This document shows, one piece after another, positions 33,864 to 43,290 of a stretch of 52,315 nt of DNA. This stretch comes from Clostridia bacterium (lineage in GTDB: Bacteria; Bacillota; Clostridia; Oscillospirales; Acutalibacteraceae): positions 1 through 52,315 of the forward strand of contig JAFSGH010000010.1 in assembly GCA_017440965.1 (NCBI GenBank). The letters are read 5' to 3'. Position 1 is the stretch's first letter. Each line of letters opens with the position of its first letter. Both the position numbers and the translations under genes were made by a program. The notes under the pieces were generated by a model that was given only the letters and a program-made list of their open reading frames with translations, did no database searches and had not been told where the DNA came from.

Positions 33864-34931
33864 ATGGAAAGAGCAGATAAAGATCTTGCATTTATGCTTC
33901 AGTATGAAAATATAGCTTGGTATGAAAACGGTGCAGTGAAAATTCTTGACCGCCGTGTATATCCCCGCAAGATAGAATTCGTTACCTGCCATGATCATAT
34001 TGAGGTAACAAAAGCACTTAAGGATATGGTGACTCAGAGTGCGGGGCCTTACACCGCGGCTGCCGTCGGAATGGCACTTGCGGCATACGAATGTAAAAAT
34101 ATGGGGAAGGCAGAGCAGACGGAATATCTGAAGAAAGCCGCCTATACCATTGCTCACGCAAGACCTACGACGGCAAACCGTATGAGCCTTATTACTAACG
34201 GCTGTCTTGATGCGGCATTCAAGGCACTTGAGGAAGGAAAAAATGCTTCCGATGCAATTATGGAATATACCGTAAAGGCAAATAATATGAGATATAACAA
34301 GGTGTATAAAATGGCACAGTACCTTGCTGATATGATACCTGCTCACGGTGCTGTTATGACACAGTGCTTCGGTGAAACGATAGTCGGACAGATGTGCCGT
34401 GTGCTTAAAGAGCAGGGCAAGAACGATGTAAGGATATTCTGCCCCGAAACAAGACCTTATTTTCAGGGCGCCCGTCTTACCTCTACCGTTTGTCACGATA
34501 TGGGAATGGATGTTACCGTTATTACCGATAATATGCCTGCCTTTGTTATGAAAAACGAAAATATCGATGTGTTTACCTCTGCCGCAGATGCAATATGTAT
34601 GGACGGCTATGTGGTAAATAAGGTAGGAACATTTCAGATAGCGATCGCGGCAAAATATAATAAGATTCCTTATTTTGTAACAGGGGCTCCCGATCATGTG
34701 CATCCTACTGTCGATACCGTAAAGATTGAAATGAGAGATCCCGATTTCACTCTTCAGGCAATGGGTGTTAAAACTGCGGCTGACGGTGTCAAGGGATATT
34801 ATCCCGCCTTTGATATTACTCCGCCGGAGCTTGTGAGCGGAGTGGTTACCGATACAGGAATATATGCTCCCTATGACCTGAAGCGTTATTTTGAAAACGG
34901 CAATATGGGCGAATACGAAATGGTAATATAA
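33864..34931 (+). CDS. mtnA: MtnA/eIF2B-like sugar-1-phosphate isomerase
   Basis: The 355-residue protein belongs to the eIF2B/MtnA family. It has the ARPTTANRMSL motif (usual in MtnA as the helical-domain phosphate segment), Cys168 in MTQCFGE (usual THCN; here His is Gln), PETRPYFQGARLTS and Asp222 in ITDNMPAF. MtnA converts 5-methylthioribose-1-phosphate to the ribulose form. The changed Cys motif suggests a broader or different substrate, such as 5-deoxyribose-1-phosphate. AAGGAGAAG precedes ATG. Confidence 0.82.
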   Translation: MERADKDLAFMLQYENIAWYENGAVKILDRRVYPRKIEFVTCHDHIEVTKALKDMVTQSAGPYTAAAVGMALAAYECKNMGKAEQTEYLKKAAYTIAHARPTTANRMSLITNGCLDAAFKALEEGKNASDAIMEYTVKANNMRYNKVYKMAQYLADMIPAHGAVMTQCFGETIVGQMCRVLKEQGKNDVRIFCPETRPYFQGARLTSTVCHDMGMDVTVITDNMPAFVMKNENIDVFTSAADAICMDGYVVNKVGTFQIAIAAKYNKIPYFVTGAPDHVHPTVDTVKIEMRDPDFTLQAMGVKTAADGVKGYYPAFDITPPELVSGVVTDTGIYAPYDLKRYFENGNMGEYEMVI

Positions 34932-34943
34932 AGAGGTGTTTAT

Positions 34944-36338
34944 ATGCGTCTGATTCCTCAACCCTTATCCTCAGAACTGCTCGGCGGCTTTTCTTCTGTA
35001 AAGGATATAACTGAAAGAATAACCGTTGACGGTATGAATGAAGAGGAATATGAACTGACAGTTTCGGCAGAAAATATAACAGTAAAAGCATCCTCCGATA
35101 AAGGATTTTACTATGCGACGGTTACTTTGAAGCAGATGAAGCTTCTCTATGACAGGCTTCCTTGTGTCAGAATAAATGACAGGCCAAGATATCCTTACAG
35201 AGGCTTTATGATAGACTGTGCAAGGCATATGTTTTCTCTCGATGAGCTTAAAAAAATGATATCGACAGCCGCAGATCTGAAATTCAATAAGCTTCATTGG
35301 CATCTTTCGGATGATCAGGGCTTTCGTATCGAGCTTGATAATTTCCCTGAGCTTACAGAAAAGGGAAGCGTAAGAGACTGCGATAATTTCCGCAATCTGA
35401 AGAATCCTTCGCCCTATTCGGGATATTATAAAAAGTCTGAAATCAGAGAAATAATTGATTTCTGCGCAAAAAAATATATTGATGTTATTCCTGAATTTGA
35501 TATGCCGGGACATCAGAGTGCCTTTCTTCACACTTATCCGCAGTTTTCCTGTAAGGGTACTGCAGTAGAGATCAAGACAAAGGAAGGAATATTCAAGGAT
35601 ATAGTGTGTGCCGGAAACGAAGAGGCAAAGAGCACATTAAAGGCGATCCTTGATGAGATATGTGAGCTGTTTTACTATGATACGGTTCATATAGGCGGTG
35701 ACGAAGCACCTAAAAATAATTGGAAGAGCTGTGAAAAATGCCAAAGAGCAATGCGTGAAAACGGCATTAATAATGAGCAGGATCTTCAATGTCACTTTAT
35801 AAATGAAATGGCTGAATATCTTGCAAATAAGGGCAAAAAGTGTATTGTGTGGAATGACTGTCTTAAGGGTGACGGGCTTTCCCGTGATATAACCGTTCAG
35901 TATTGGATGGGCAATAAATGTAAGACTGCCAAGGCAGTAAATTCAGGAGCAGAGGTCATAATGTCATCCTTTATGCCTATGTATGTTGATTATCCCTACG
36001 GAATGCATCCGCTTAAGGCTGTATATTCTTATGAGCCTGAGGATTTTTCGGGACTTACGCAGGAGGGAAAGAAAAACATCCTGGGGGTAGAGTCTCCCAT
36101 ATGGACCGAGTATATCGATACCGATGAGAGACTTGAATATATGTGCTTTCCAAGATGGTTTGCCGTTGCGGAAACAGCCTGGAGTAAAAAAGAGAATAAG
36201 GATTATAAGAAGTTTTGCTTTGTTCTTGATAATCTTGCTGAAAAATACAGGAGAGAAGGACTTACTGTTGCTGATAAAGCTGAATGGGATCCTGAGCCTA
36301 TGCAGAGATTAAAAAGAACTCTCGGATTTTTTATCTGA
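34944..36338 (+). CDS. GH20 beta-N-acetylhexosaminidase
   Basis: The 464-residue enzyme has a small N-terminal domain (about 1-80) and the GH20 barrel: YRGFMIDCARHMFS, LHWHLSDDQGFRIE, PEFDMPGH and the catalytic Asp253-Glu254 pair in HIGGDEAPK. It removes terminal GlcNAc or GalNAc by substrate-assisted catalysis. There is no signal peptide, so it should act in the cytoplasm on imported oligosaccharides or muropeptide sugars. It starts 12 bases after the isomerase, so it is in the same operon, though the functional link is unclear. Confidence 0.92.
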   Translation: MRLIPQPLSSELLGGFSSVKDITERITVDGMNEEEYELTVSAENITVKASSDKGFYYATVTLKQMKLLYDRLPCVRINDRPRYPYRGFMIDCARHMFSLDELKKMISTAADLKFNKLHWHLSDDQGFRIELDNFPELTEKGSVRDCDNFRNLKNPSPYSGYYKKSEIREIIDFCAKKYIDVIPEFDMPGHQSAFLHTYPQFSCKGTAVEIKTKEGIFKDIVCAGNEEAKSTLKAILDEICELFYYDTVHIGGDEAPKNNWKSCEKCQRAMRENGINNEQDLQCHFINEMAEYLANKGKKCIVWNDCLKGDGLSRDITVQYWMGNKCKTAKAVNSGAEVIMSSFMPMYVDYPYGMHPLKAVYSYEPEDFSGLTQEGKKNILGVESPIWTEYIDTDERLEYMCFPRWFAVAETAWSKKENKDYKKFCFVLDNLAEKYRREGLTVADKAEWDPEPMQRLKRTLGFFI

Positions 36339-36397
36339 TGTGATAAAGACCGCGGATATATAAAGCAACAGCAGTGAGCAATTTCCAATATAATTAA

Positions 36398-36436
36398 AAA
36401 TCCGTCTGTACCACTTTGGGTACAGGCGGATTTCTT
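36398..36436. terminator. Hairpin terminator between converging genes
   Basis: AAATCCGTCTGTACC (36398-36412) pairs with GGTACAGGCGGATTT (36419-36433), followed by CTTT. It can serve both strands, for the salvage operon and the dockerin/MBL gene. Confidence 0.8.
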
Positions 36437-36483
36437 TACCTTTCAGAAAGCTCGTGAAGCCGTAAAGCTTGCTGAAGGCTCAT

Positions 36484-37803
36484 TTACGGATCGCATCTTT
36501 TGCAGGGAGAGTATCCGTTTGCTATGGCGGCATCTCTTGTGGCAAAGTATACTCTGTTTTCTTCCTTCGGAAGGGAAGAGCAGTCAGGTAAATGGAATTT
36601 CATTGAGGAAGGATTTGAATTTCCTATATAATGAGAAGGTGCAGAGGTTTCGGATTCCGGCTCGGTAGCTTCCGGCTCAGTAGTCTCAGCTTCTGTCGGC
36701 TTTGTTGTGCTTTCAGCATCAGGCAGAATTTCGGAGCCGTTGTTCTTTTCGGTTTCAAACTCTATATTTTCGCCGTCACTTTTAACGATTATATGTCCCA
36801 GAATATCCGTTCTGAGTACAGTAGCACCGCATTGCGTAAGCCGTGAAAGTACCTCTTCGGTAGGATGACTGTAGCTGTTGTTTGCTCCTACGCTGATTAC
36901 TGCATATTCGGGCATAACCTCTCTTAAAAACGGATAAGTGGAAGAATTCTCACTGCCGTGATGTCCTACCTTAAGAACATCTGCAGATATGTCATAGCCT
37001 GCTTCAAGAATATCTGCTTCAGCCTCTCTTTCAGCATCCCCCGTAAATAAAAATGATGTTTCGCCGTAGGTTATTTTTGATACAACAGATGTGTCATTGA
37101 TATCCTCGTGATCCTCTGTTATCGGACCTAATATTTCAACGGTACTGCTTCCGAGAGAAAATGTATATCCTGCATCGGGGACAAAAACAGTCTTTCCCTG
37201 TTTCTGAACTGCATCAAGAAAATCCTGATAGCATTTTGAATCGGCACCTGTTGCAGGAGCGATTATCTCGTTTGTTACCGTGAACTTGTTTAACGGGCCG
37301 TTAAGTCCGCCTACATGATCCTCATGGGCATGGGTACATATAACATAATCGAGCTCGGTTATATTTTCTGAAAGCAGATAAGAGACAACGAGACTGCTGT
37401 CTGCTACATTTCCTCCGTCAATAAGCATTGCAGAGTCATCGCAGATTATAAGCGAGCAATCGGCCTGACCGACATCTATGAAATGAACCTCAAAATATGA
37501 TTCATCAGTATCATCTGCATTAATATATTTCAGCTCTTCGAGTCCGACTGCCATACGCAGAGCAATTCTTGCATCTCCCGAGGTTATTCCGTCTTCTCCG
37601 TCGGTATTTGCAATTATCTTCGTTTCGGGAGTTATTTCATCGAGACCGACTGCCATACGAAGTATGGTTCTTGCGTCATCTGAATTGACGCTTCCGTCAG
37701 AATTTACATCGCCTGCTAAAATGCTTTCGGATGAGACGGAAAAGCAAAGAGATGTAAGCATAACAGCAATAATAAGGATCAGTGAAAAAGATTTTTTCAG
37801 CAT
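36484..37803 (-). CDS. Secreted dockerin-metallo-beta-lactamase protein
   Basis: The 439-residue protein has a signal peptide (1-25), then a type I dockerin-like pair (about 30-92; GDVNSDGSVNSDDARTILRM and NTDGEDGITSGDARIALRM). Next is a ComEC/Rec2-like metallo-beta-lactamase domain (about 103-335; HAHEDH at 158-163, TGDAE, VGHHGS) and a Thr/Glu/Pro linker. It ends in a cysteine-rich tail (FHLPDCSSLP...YSPCKRCDP) like those of secreted nucleases. It may process DNA or phosphodiesters at the cell surface. The dockerin suggests docking to a cohesin scaffold. ATG 37803 has GGAGG. Confidence 0.85.
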   Translation of the reverse strand: MLKKSFSLILIIAVMLTSLCFSVSSESILAGDVNSDGSVNSDDARTILRMAVGLDEITPETKIIANTDGEDGITSGDARIALRMAVGLEELKYINADDTDESYFEVHFIDVGQADCSLIICDDSAMLIDGGNVADSSLVVSYLLSENITELDYVICTHAHEDHVGGLNGPLNKFTVTNEIIAPATGADSKCYQDFLDAVQKQGKTVFVPDAGYTFSLGSSTVEILGPITEDHEDINDTSVVSKITYGETSFLFTGDAEREAEADILEAGYDISADVLKVGHHGSENSSTYPFLREVMPEYAVISVGANNSYSHPTEEVLSRLTQCGATVLRTDILGHIIVKSDGENIEFETEKNNGSEILPDAESTTKPTEAETTEPEATEPESETSAPSHYIGNSNPSSMKFHLPDCSSLPKEENRVYFATRDAAIANGYSPCKRCDP

Positions 37804-37935
37804 AGGTATTACCTCCGTTTGTTTGATTTTATCATATATGGCGTTGAAAGTCCACAGTGGAATTTCTGCACATAATTTGTCCTGTTGAATAATATGAAAT
37901 CGGGAGCTCCCTTAATAAATGAAAGGAGAGATGAT

Positions 37936-38127
37936 ATGAAAAACGATTGCGGTAAGGACTTTGACAGCTTTAAGCTGCTCAGTGCCTTGCCTGATGATAC
38001 GGTAACTGCAATGGCATATGTTCCGTTTCAGACCGATAAAACCATGTTCGATACAGAAATTGCACTTTCAAAAGGTACATTGTTTACAGATCTTTATAAG
38101 CCCTTTCTCAGAGGTGCATTGAAATGA
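37936..38127 (+). CDS. cotJA: Spore coat protein CotJA
   Basis: The 63-residue protein matches CotJA: MAYVPFQ, then ALSKGTLFTDLYKPF. It helps bring CotJC into the coat. The start is ATG 37936 with AAAGGAGAG; an earlier in-frame ATG (37885) has no site. It overlaps cotJB by four bases. In Bacillus the cotJ operon is mother-cell specific. Confidence 0.93.
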   Translation: MKNDCGKDFDSFKLLSALPDDTVTAMAYVPFQTDKTMFDTEIALSKGTLFTDLYKPFLRGALK

Positions 38128-38375
38128 CTAACAGAGAAAAGCTTCTGAGGAATCTTTCTTCAGTACAGTTTGCTTTATGGGAACTGCATTTGTATCTTAA
38201 TACCCATCCGAATGATATGACAGCACTTTCTATGCACGAAAAATATGACCTTAAATTCCGTAAGCTCAAAGAAGAATATGAGGAGAATTACGGTCCCTTA
38301 TCACCGAGAAACGGAGAGGGTATAGAATGGCTGAAAAATCCCTGGCCCTGGGATGTAGGAGGTTGTGACGGCTAA
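38124..38375 (+). CDS. cotJB: Spore coat protein CotJB
   Basis: The 83-residue protein fits CotJB: LLRNLSSVQFALWELHLYLNTHP and the C-terminal WPWD. It is a small coat component made with CotJA and CotJC. It overlaps both neighbours (four bases with cotJA, one base with cotJC), which shows intact operon structure up to this point. Confidence 0.93.
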   Translation: MTNREKLLRNLSSVQFALWELHLYLNTHPNDMTALSMHEKYDLKFRKLKEEYEENYGPLSPRNGEGIEWLKNPWPWDVGGCDG

Positions 38376-38839
38376 TGTGGATATATGAGAAAAAATTACA
38401 ATACCCCGTTAAAATAACAAGGTGCAATCCTAAACTTGCACAGATCATAATAAGCCAGTACGGCGGACCTGACGGTGAATTGGCGGCTTCGCTCAGATAC
38501 TTATCTCAACGTTATGCGATGCCGTATCCGGAGCTTAAGGGGTTGCTTACGGATATAGGAACCGAGGAGCTCGCGCACCTCGAAATGATAGGTGCTATTG
38601 TTTATCAGCTGACAAAGAATCTGTCCCGTCAGGAGATAGAAGCTTCGGGCTTTGATAAATACTTTGTTGATCACACTACGGGAGTTTATCCCGTAGCAGC
38701 CTCGGGAGCACCTTTTACTGCCGCGTATATACAGTCAAAGGGCGATGTTATAACAGATCTTCACGAAAATCTTGCCGCAGATGCCACGACCGCCAAAGAA
38801 CAACAAACATTTACAAGAGCCCGAAAACCCTTGATATGA
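38375..38839 (+). pseudogene. cotJC: cotJC, interrupted after about residue 137
   Basis: The frame reads as a normal manganese-catalase-like CotJC up to about residue 136 (GPDGELAASLRYLSQRY, EELAHLEMIG, DHTTGVYPVAASGAPFTAAYIQSKGD, HENLAAD). Near base 38783 it changes to an unrelated tail (TTAKEQQTFTRARKPLI) and stops. CotJC is normally about 190 residues; the lost end carries the last helix pair, including the REREVxHxxRF-type metal ligands. The break coincides with the start of island DNA carrying a large serine recombinase. It may be inactivated, or restored by excision in the mother cell. Confidence 0.85.
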
Positions 38840-38979
38840 CTGGCTTTTCGCCACTTTGAACCTTTTCGCAAAAACAGCATACCTGCACCATATAAGAACA
38901 ACTTGACCCCATTTTACACTAATTTTTACAAAATTCACAATAGGACAAGTTGTTTCTGAAGAAAAGAATACATAAAATC

Positions 38980-39007
38980 AGGCACGAGAAAGTCAAATCT
39001 CGTGCCT
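38980..39007. terminator. Terminator downstream of hsdR
   Basis: AGGCACGAGA (38980-38989) pairs with TCTCGTGCCT (38998-39007). On the minus strand GATTTTATG follows, and on the plus strand GGTTTGATTTTT. It ends the hsd operon and may also end transcription from cotJC. The stretch 38840-38979 shows no gene. Confidence 0.75.
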
Positions 39008-39037
39008 GGTTTGATTTTTGGGTTTTAATATTAGATC

Positions 39038-42000
39038 CTAGTTATCGGCAGTAATCAACCCAAAATATTTTTCAAAGAATGCTTTCAGTTTTTCAATGAC
39101 TTTCTGCTTCTTTTTATTACGGGAACCACCGCTACCGAAGCGAGATGTGGGCGGCATTAAATCGTTTATCTCTGTTCCGGATGTTTTCAATGTACCATCA
39201 CGGAACGCATTGGCAACGAATTTTCTGGTTTCTTCCGATTTGAGTTTTTCGGTGGTGATGATTTCCGTCAAATCGTTTTCTTCCTGCTCCAGAACAAATC
39301 TGCGCCAATCGGTAGTAACCTGTGTGTCAACATTGACATGGCTGATAAATGCTTCGATAAGCTCTTTCTTACTGCGAAGCTGCATACTTGCATCAACCGC
39401 TTTGCGGATAGAAGCAAGGATTTCTTTATCCTCGCAGTTGCCCTCGTGGTACTTCTCAACCAACATCAGTATGTAGTCGATATTGATTTCCACTTGCTTG
39501 ATAAGCTCGATTTCAAATTCAATATCGTCCGTAATATCTTCCTTTTCGCCGTCGCCTTTTTTGCGGTATTTATCATAGAGGTCAAGATAGATGCTCTGAT
39601 AATTCTGCAAATCTCTTGCGGCGATGCTGTCCATTTCTTCAAACTGGTCAAAGGACGAGAGAATATTTCTCATACTGAGGATAGTGCCGAACAGTCTGAT
39701 AAAGTCTTTTTCTGCCTGTTCACCAATAATTTCGCTGCCCAAAGGATATTCTGCTTCCAGTTTTTCAAGCAGTTCAATATAGCCGGGGTGGTATTTTCCG
39801 TTTGCATCCTCGTAGCCGTTCCAGTAATCATTGAAGCTCTTGAGAAGAACAATACCGCTTGCGTTCTTATCGCCAAAGAGAGCGATTGCATCATCTGTGG
39901 CTTTCTGCAAATCACGGAAGCAAACAATATTGCCGTAGGTCTTAACGGAGTTCAGAATACGGTTGGTTCTGGAATATGCTTGAATGAGTCCGTGCATTTT
40001 CAGATTCTTATCAACCCACAGGGTGTTAAGGGTAGTGGCATCAAAGCCCGTGAGGAACATATTCACGACAATCAGAAGATCTACTTCACGGTTCTTCACT
40101 CGCATGGACAAATCCTTGTAATAGTTCTGGAACTTATCAGAAGAAGTGTCAAAGTTGGTGTTGAAGGCGGCGTTATAATCTTGGATGGCACTTTCAAGGA
40201 AGTCACGGGAGGTCTGGTCAAGAGCATCGGTGTTGAAGCCTTCTTCTTGCAGAACGTCCTCGGGGTCATCCTCGTTTGCGGCATAGCTGAAAATCGTAGC
40301 AATAGTAAATTGACGGTGGCTCTCCGCAATCTGTCTCTGGAACTCCTTGTAATACTTCATTGCCATAGGAATGGAGCTTACAGCGAACATAGCGTTAAAG
40401 CCCGCCATGCGTTTGCCCTTCAAGGAGTAGTAACTGTTACGCTTAGTCTTCTGGTCGAAATGCTCCAGCGTGTATTTGACAATTTCACGAATACGCTCCG
40501 GCGCACCCATCGCCTTTTCAACGTCAATGGCAGAAACATTCTTGTCCTTGATGTTCTCTTTTTCCTTGACCGTATTCACATAGTCGATACGGAACGGGAG
40601 AACGTTGCCGTCATTGATAGCGTCCACGATTGTGTAAGTGTGGAGCTGATCGCCAAAGGTCTGCGGCGTGGTCAGCATCGTCAAATGCTTGCCCTTGCCT
40701 GCGTTGGCAGCGAAGATCGGCGTGCCTGTAAAACCGAACAGATGATATTTCTTGAACGCCTTTACGATTTTAGCGTGCATATCTCCGAACTGGCTGCGGT
40801 GGCACTCGTCGAAGATGATAACGCAATGCTTATTGAATACCTCATGTCCCTTGTTCTTGGTCACGAAGTTATCCAACTTCTGAATAGTCGTGATGATGAT
40901 CTTGTATTCGTGAAATCCGCCTTTTTCGTCTTTGTCCTCAAGCTGTCTCTGCAAAATTCTTGTAGAGGCGTTGCTGTTGGCAGAGCCTTTTTCAAAGCGG
41001 TCGTATTCCTTCATGGTCTGATAGTCAAGGTCTTTTCTATCGACCACGAACAGAACCTTGTCCACATAGGGGAGCGCAGATGCGAGCTGTGCGGTTTTGA
41101 AAGAGGTCAGCGTTTTGCCGCTTCCCGTGGTGTGCCAGATGTAACCGCCTGCATCCACCGTGCCCATCTTCTTGTAATTGGTCGAAACTTCGATGCGGTT
41201 GAGAATACGCTCGGTTGCCGCAATCTGATAGGGGCGCATAACCATCAGAATTTCTTCCGAGGTAAATACGCAATACTTGGTCAGCACGTTCAGAATGGTG
41301 TGCTTGGCAAGGAACGTCTTTGTAAAGTCAATAAGGTCTGCAATTACCTTGTTGTTGCCGTCTGCCCAGAAGGAAGTGAACTCAAAGCTGTTGCTTGTTT
41401 TCTTCGATTTCTGTTTTGCGGATTCGCCCATTTCCTTGATGTGGCTGTTTCTGGTGGTGTTGGAATAATACTTGGTATGCGTACCGTTGGAAATAATGAA
41501 AATCTGAACGTACTCATATAGTCCGCTTGCCGCCCAAAAGCTATCCCGCTGATAGCGTTTGATCTGATTAAAGGCTTCACGGATGGCAACGCCACGGCGT
41601 TTCAGTTCCACATGGACAAGGGGCAGACCGTTGACGAGAATGGTCACGTCATAGCGGGTGTCGTGGTTGCCCTCGGTCTCCACATACTGATTGATGACCT
41701 GCAAACGGTTGTTGTGAATGTTCTTTTTGTCGATGAGCTGAATATTCTTGGAAGTTCCGTCATCTCGGCGCAATACCTTTACATGGTCGGTCTGGATGGT
41801 GCGGCTTTTCTCAACAATACCCTCGTTAGCGTTGGCAAGCGTTTCTGTGAAGAAGCGTTTCCATTCGCTGTCGGTAAAGGTGTAGCCGTTCAAAAGCGTG
41901 AGCTGCCGTCTGAGGTTAGCTATCAGACCGTTTTTGTCATGGATGGTAAGGTATTCATATCCCTGTGTGGTCAGCAGACGGATAAATTCCTTTTCAAGAG

Positions 42001-42100
42001 CCGCTTCACTCTGGAAACTGTCAGAGCGTGAGCTTTCCGGCGTATATTCAGCTACAACGGTGCTTTCGTTGGTTTCTGCGATGATATTGAAATAGCTCAA
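39038..42100 (-). CDS. hsdR: Type I restriction enzyme R subunit (HsdR)
   Basis: The 1020-residue protein has the N-terminal PD-(D/E)xK nuclease (Asp151, then Glu165-Leu-Lys167 in VELKRRG), a DEAD-box translocase with Walker A TTGSGKT (324-330), DECH (431-434) and FTGTP, and a C-terminal helical domain that binds HsdM. It pulls and cuts unmodified DNA. The start is TTG 42100, eight bases after GGAGGTG, overlapping the preceding HEPN gene by four bases. It is last in the operon. Confidence 0.97.
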   Translation of the reverse strand: MSYFNIIAETNESTVVAEYTPESSRSDSFQSEAALEKEFIRLLTTQGYEYLTIHDKNGLIANLRRQLTLLNGYTFTDSEWKRFFTETLANANEGIVEKSRTIQTDHVKVLRRDDGTSKNIQLIDKKNIHNNRLQVINQYVETEGNHDTRYDVTILVNGLPLVHVELKRRGVAIREAFNQIKRYQRDSFWAASGLYEYVQIFIISNGTHTKYYSNTTRNSHIKEMGESAKQKSKKTSNSFEFTSFWADGNNKVIADLIDFTKTFLAKHTILNVLTKYCVFTSEEILMVMRPYQIAATERILNRIEVSTNYKKMGTVDAGGYIWHTTGSGKTLTSFKTAQLASALPYVDKVLFVVDRKDLDYQTMKEYDRFEKGSANSNASTRILQRQLEDKDEKGGFHEYKIIITTIQKLDNFVTKNKGHEVFNKHCVIIFDECHRSQFGDMHAKIVKAFKKYHLFGFTGTPIFAANAGKGKHLTMLTTPQTFGDQLHTYTIVDAINDGNVLPFRIDYVNTVKEKENIKDKNVSAIDVEKAMGAPERIREIVKYTLEHFDQKTKRNSYYSLKGKRMAGFNAMFAVSSIPMAMKYYKEFQRQIAESHRQFTIATIFSYAANEDDPEDVLQEEGFNTDALDQTSRDFLESAIQDYNAAFNTNFDTSSDKFQNYYKDLSMRVKNREVDLLIVVNMFLTGFDATTLNTLWVDKNLKMHGLIQAYSRTNRILNSVKTYGNIVCFRDLQKATDDAIALFGDKNASGIVLLKSFNDYWNGYEDANGKYHPGYIELLEKLEAEYPLGSEIIGEQAEKDFIRLFGTILSMRNILSSFDQFEEMDSIAARDLQNYQSIYLDLYDKYRKKGDGEKEDITDDIEFEIELIKQVEINIDYILMLVEKYHEGNCEDKEILASIRKAVDASMQLRSKKELIEAFISHVNVDTQVTTDWRRFVLEQEENDLTEIITTEKLKSEETRKFVANAFRDGTLKTSGTEINDLMPPTSRFGSGGSRNKKKQKVIEKLKAFFEKYFGLITADN

Positions 42101-43290
42101 GATGACACCTCCTCAGAGTTTTCTTGTAAATGCTTAATAATTAAAATACGTATAGTAGTGTATAGTACCTCAGCATATTGCTCATTTTCATCGTCTTTTA
42201 GATATTTCCCGTCCTTTTTTACATGAGAAAAACAGACACGATGTTCTCTAATTCTTCCAGAAAAATCTGTTATGCTTTTTGAAGTGGGCAAATATTCGCT
42301 AATATAATCATTGCGATATAGTGAACGTTCAATGGCAACTCGGAAAGAATCATGTCCGGGACGAGTGTCTGCAATATCTAAATAGTTAGCTAAACCTTCC
42401 ATCGTTTGTGATAATCTCAAAGGATAATCTTCCCGGAAAGAATTGCTGTATGCTGTAGTTCTAAACACATCAAAGATGATTCCACTATCTTCTCTAAAAG
42501 TCATAAAACTGATAAAATTTTTGCTATTAAGTGCCTTGATGCAAAAAACTTTACTTTTTGTGTTTGTACTTTTTGTATACAAACTTTTTTTCCGTGATTC
42601 TCCATTGTTCGCACGATTAAAGCACTTTAGAACGTATGAATTTTCCCCGACATAAACAATCAATCTATCATAGAAAAACATATTTTCATAGCATAAAAAA
42701 GCAAATTCGGATAGTCTCCATATGATTTTTTCGAGTTTTTCAAATGACTGTTTCCCCGTCAAAGTAAATTTAATTCTTTTCGTGAATATTCCCTCAAAAT
42801 TCGCACCCATCCATTCGAGAATCTCGGGTGTTAATTCATACTGCGGTTCGGAGATTATATGAACATTATTGTAAGTAAAATCAAGTTGAATGGCTTTTGA
42901 ATATTCCGCTTCAAATTCGGCTTGTTCTACGGTCAGATTTTTTAAGTTCTCAAAGTGTTCGTAGAATAGCAATACATTAAAAGAAAAATCAATATAAAAT
43001 TCAAAGTGGTAATATTTTAAAACATATGAAAAACCATACAATGTGTATTTGTTGCCGTGTTCATCGACAACAAATAAATATTCGCATTTATATTTTTCAT
43101 ACGGCTTTATTTTTTTATGTTTAACTAATTCCCGGATTACTTCACTATTTTCAATGTTTTTGCCGAAAATTCGATGAGCATTTGTATTATTGTCAAATTC
43201 AAATGATATATCAACATCGGCAACTTCATCATCTTCAATAGGAAGATTTAGAATTTTAACTATATTTAGTTTTCTATCATCAGAATTCAT
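42097..43290 (-). CDS. HEPN-domain protein embedded in the type I RM operon
   Basis: The 397-residue protein has a mixed N-terminal domain (about 1-300) and a helical C-terminal domain with RVCFSH (351-356). This fits the Rx4-6H motif of HEPN ribonucleases; the Asn usual after Arg is Val here. The layout resembles ApeA-type abortive-infection proteins. It overlaps hsdS (43287-43290) and hsdR (42097-42100) by four bases each, so it is translated with them. By analogy with PrrC, the anticodon nuclease encoded inside a type I locus, it could be a backup toxin set off when restriction fails (inference). Confidence 0.6.
   Translation of the reverse strand: MNSDDRKLNIVKILNLPIEDDEVADVDISFEFDNNTNAHRIFGKNIENSEVIRELVKHKKIKPYEKYKCEYLFVVDEHGNKYTLYGFSYVLKYYHFEFYIDFSFNVLLFYEHFENLKNLTVEQAEFEAEYSKAIQLDFTYNNVHIISEPQYELTPEILEWMGANFEGIFTKRIKFTLTGKQSFEKLEKIIWRLSEFAFLCYENMFFYDRLIVYVGENSYVLKCFNRANNGESRKKSLYTKSTNTKSKVFCIKALNSKNFISFMTFREDSGIIFDVFRTTAYSNSFREDYPLRLSQTMEGLANYLDIADTRPGHDSFRVAIERSLYRNDYISEYLPTSKSITDFSGRIREHRVCFSHVKKDGKYLKDDENEQYAEVLYTTIRILIIKHLQENSEEVSS

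Noticed and set aside
33789-34961. Open frame of about 390 codons on the minus strand
   Set aside because: It is antisense to the MtnA-like gene; composition is Cys/His/Ile rich as usual for shadows.
38980-39007. Terminal inverted repeat of the island
   Set aside because: It is a normal hairpin next to the hsdR stop, with no matching copy seen at the far end.
39338-41521. Long open frame of about 727 codons on the plus strand
   Set aside because: It lies antisense to hsdR, whose domains are all recognisable on the minus strand; there is no ribosome site and no known motif.
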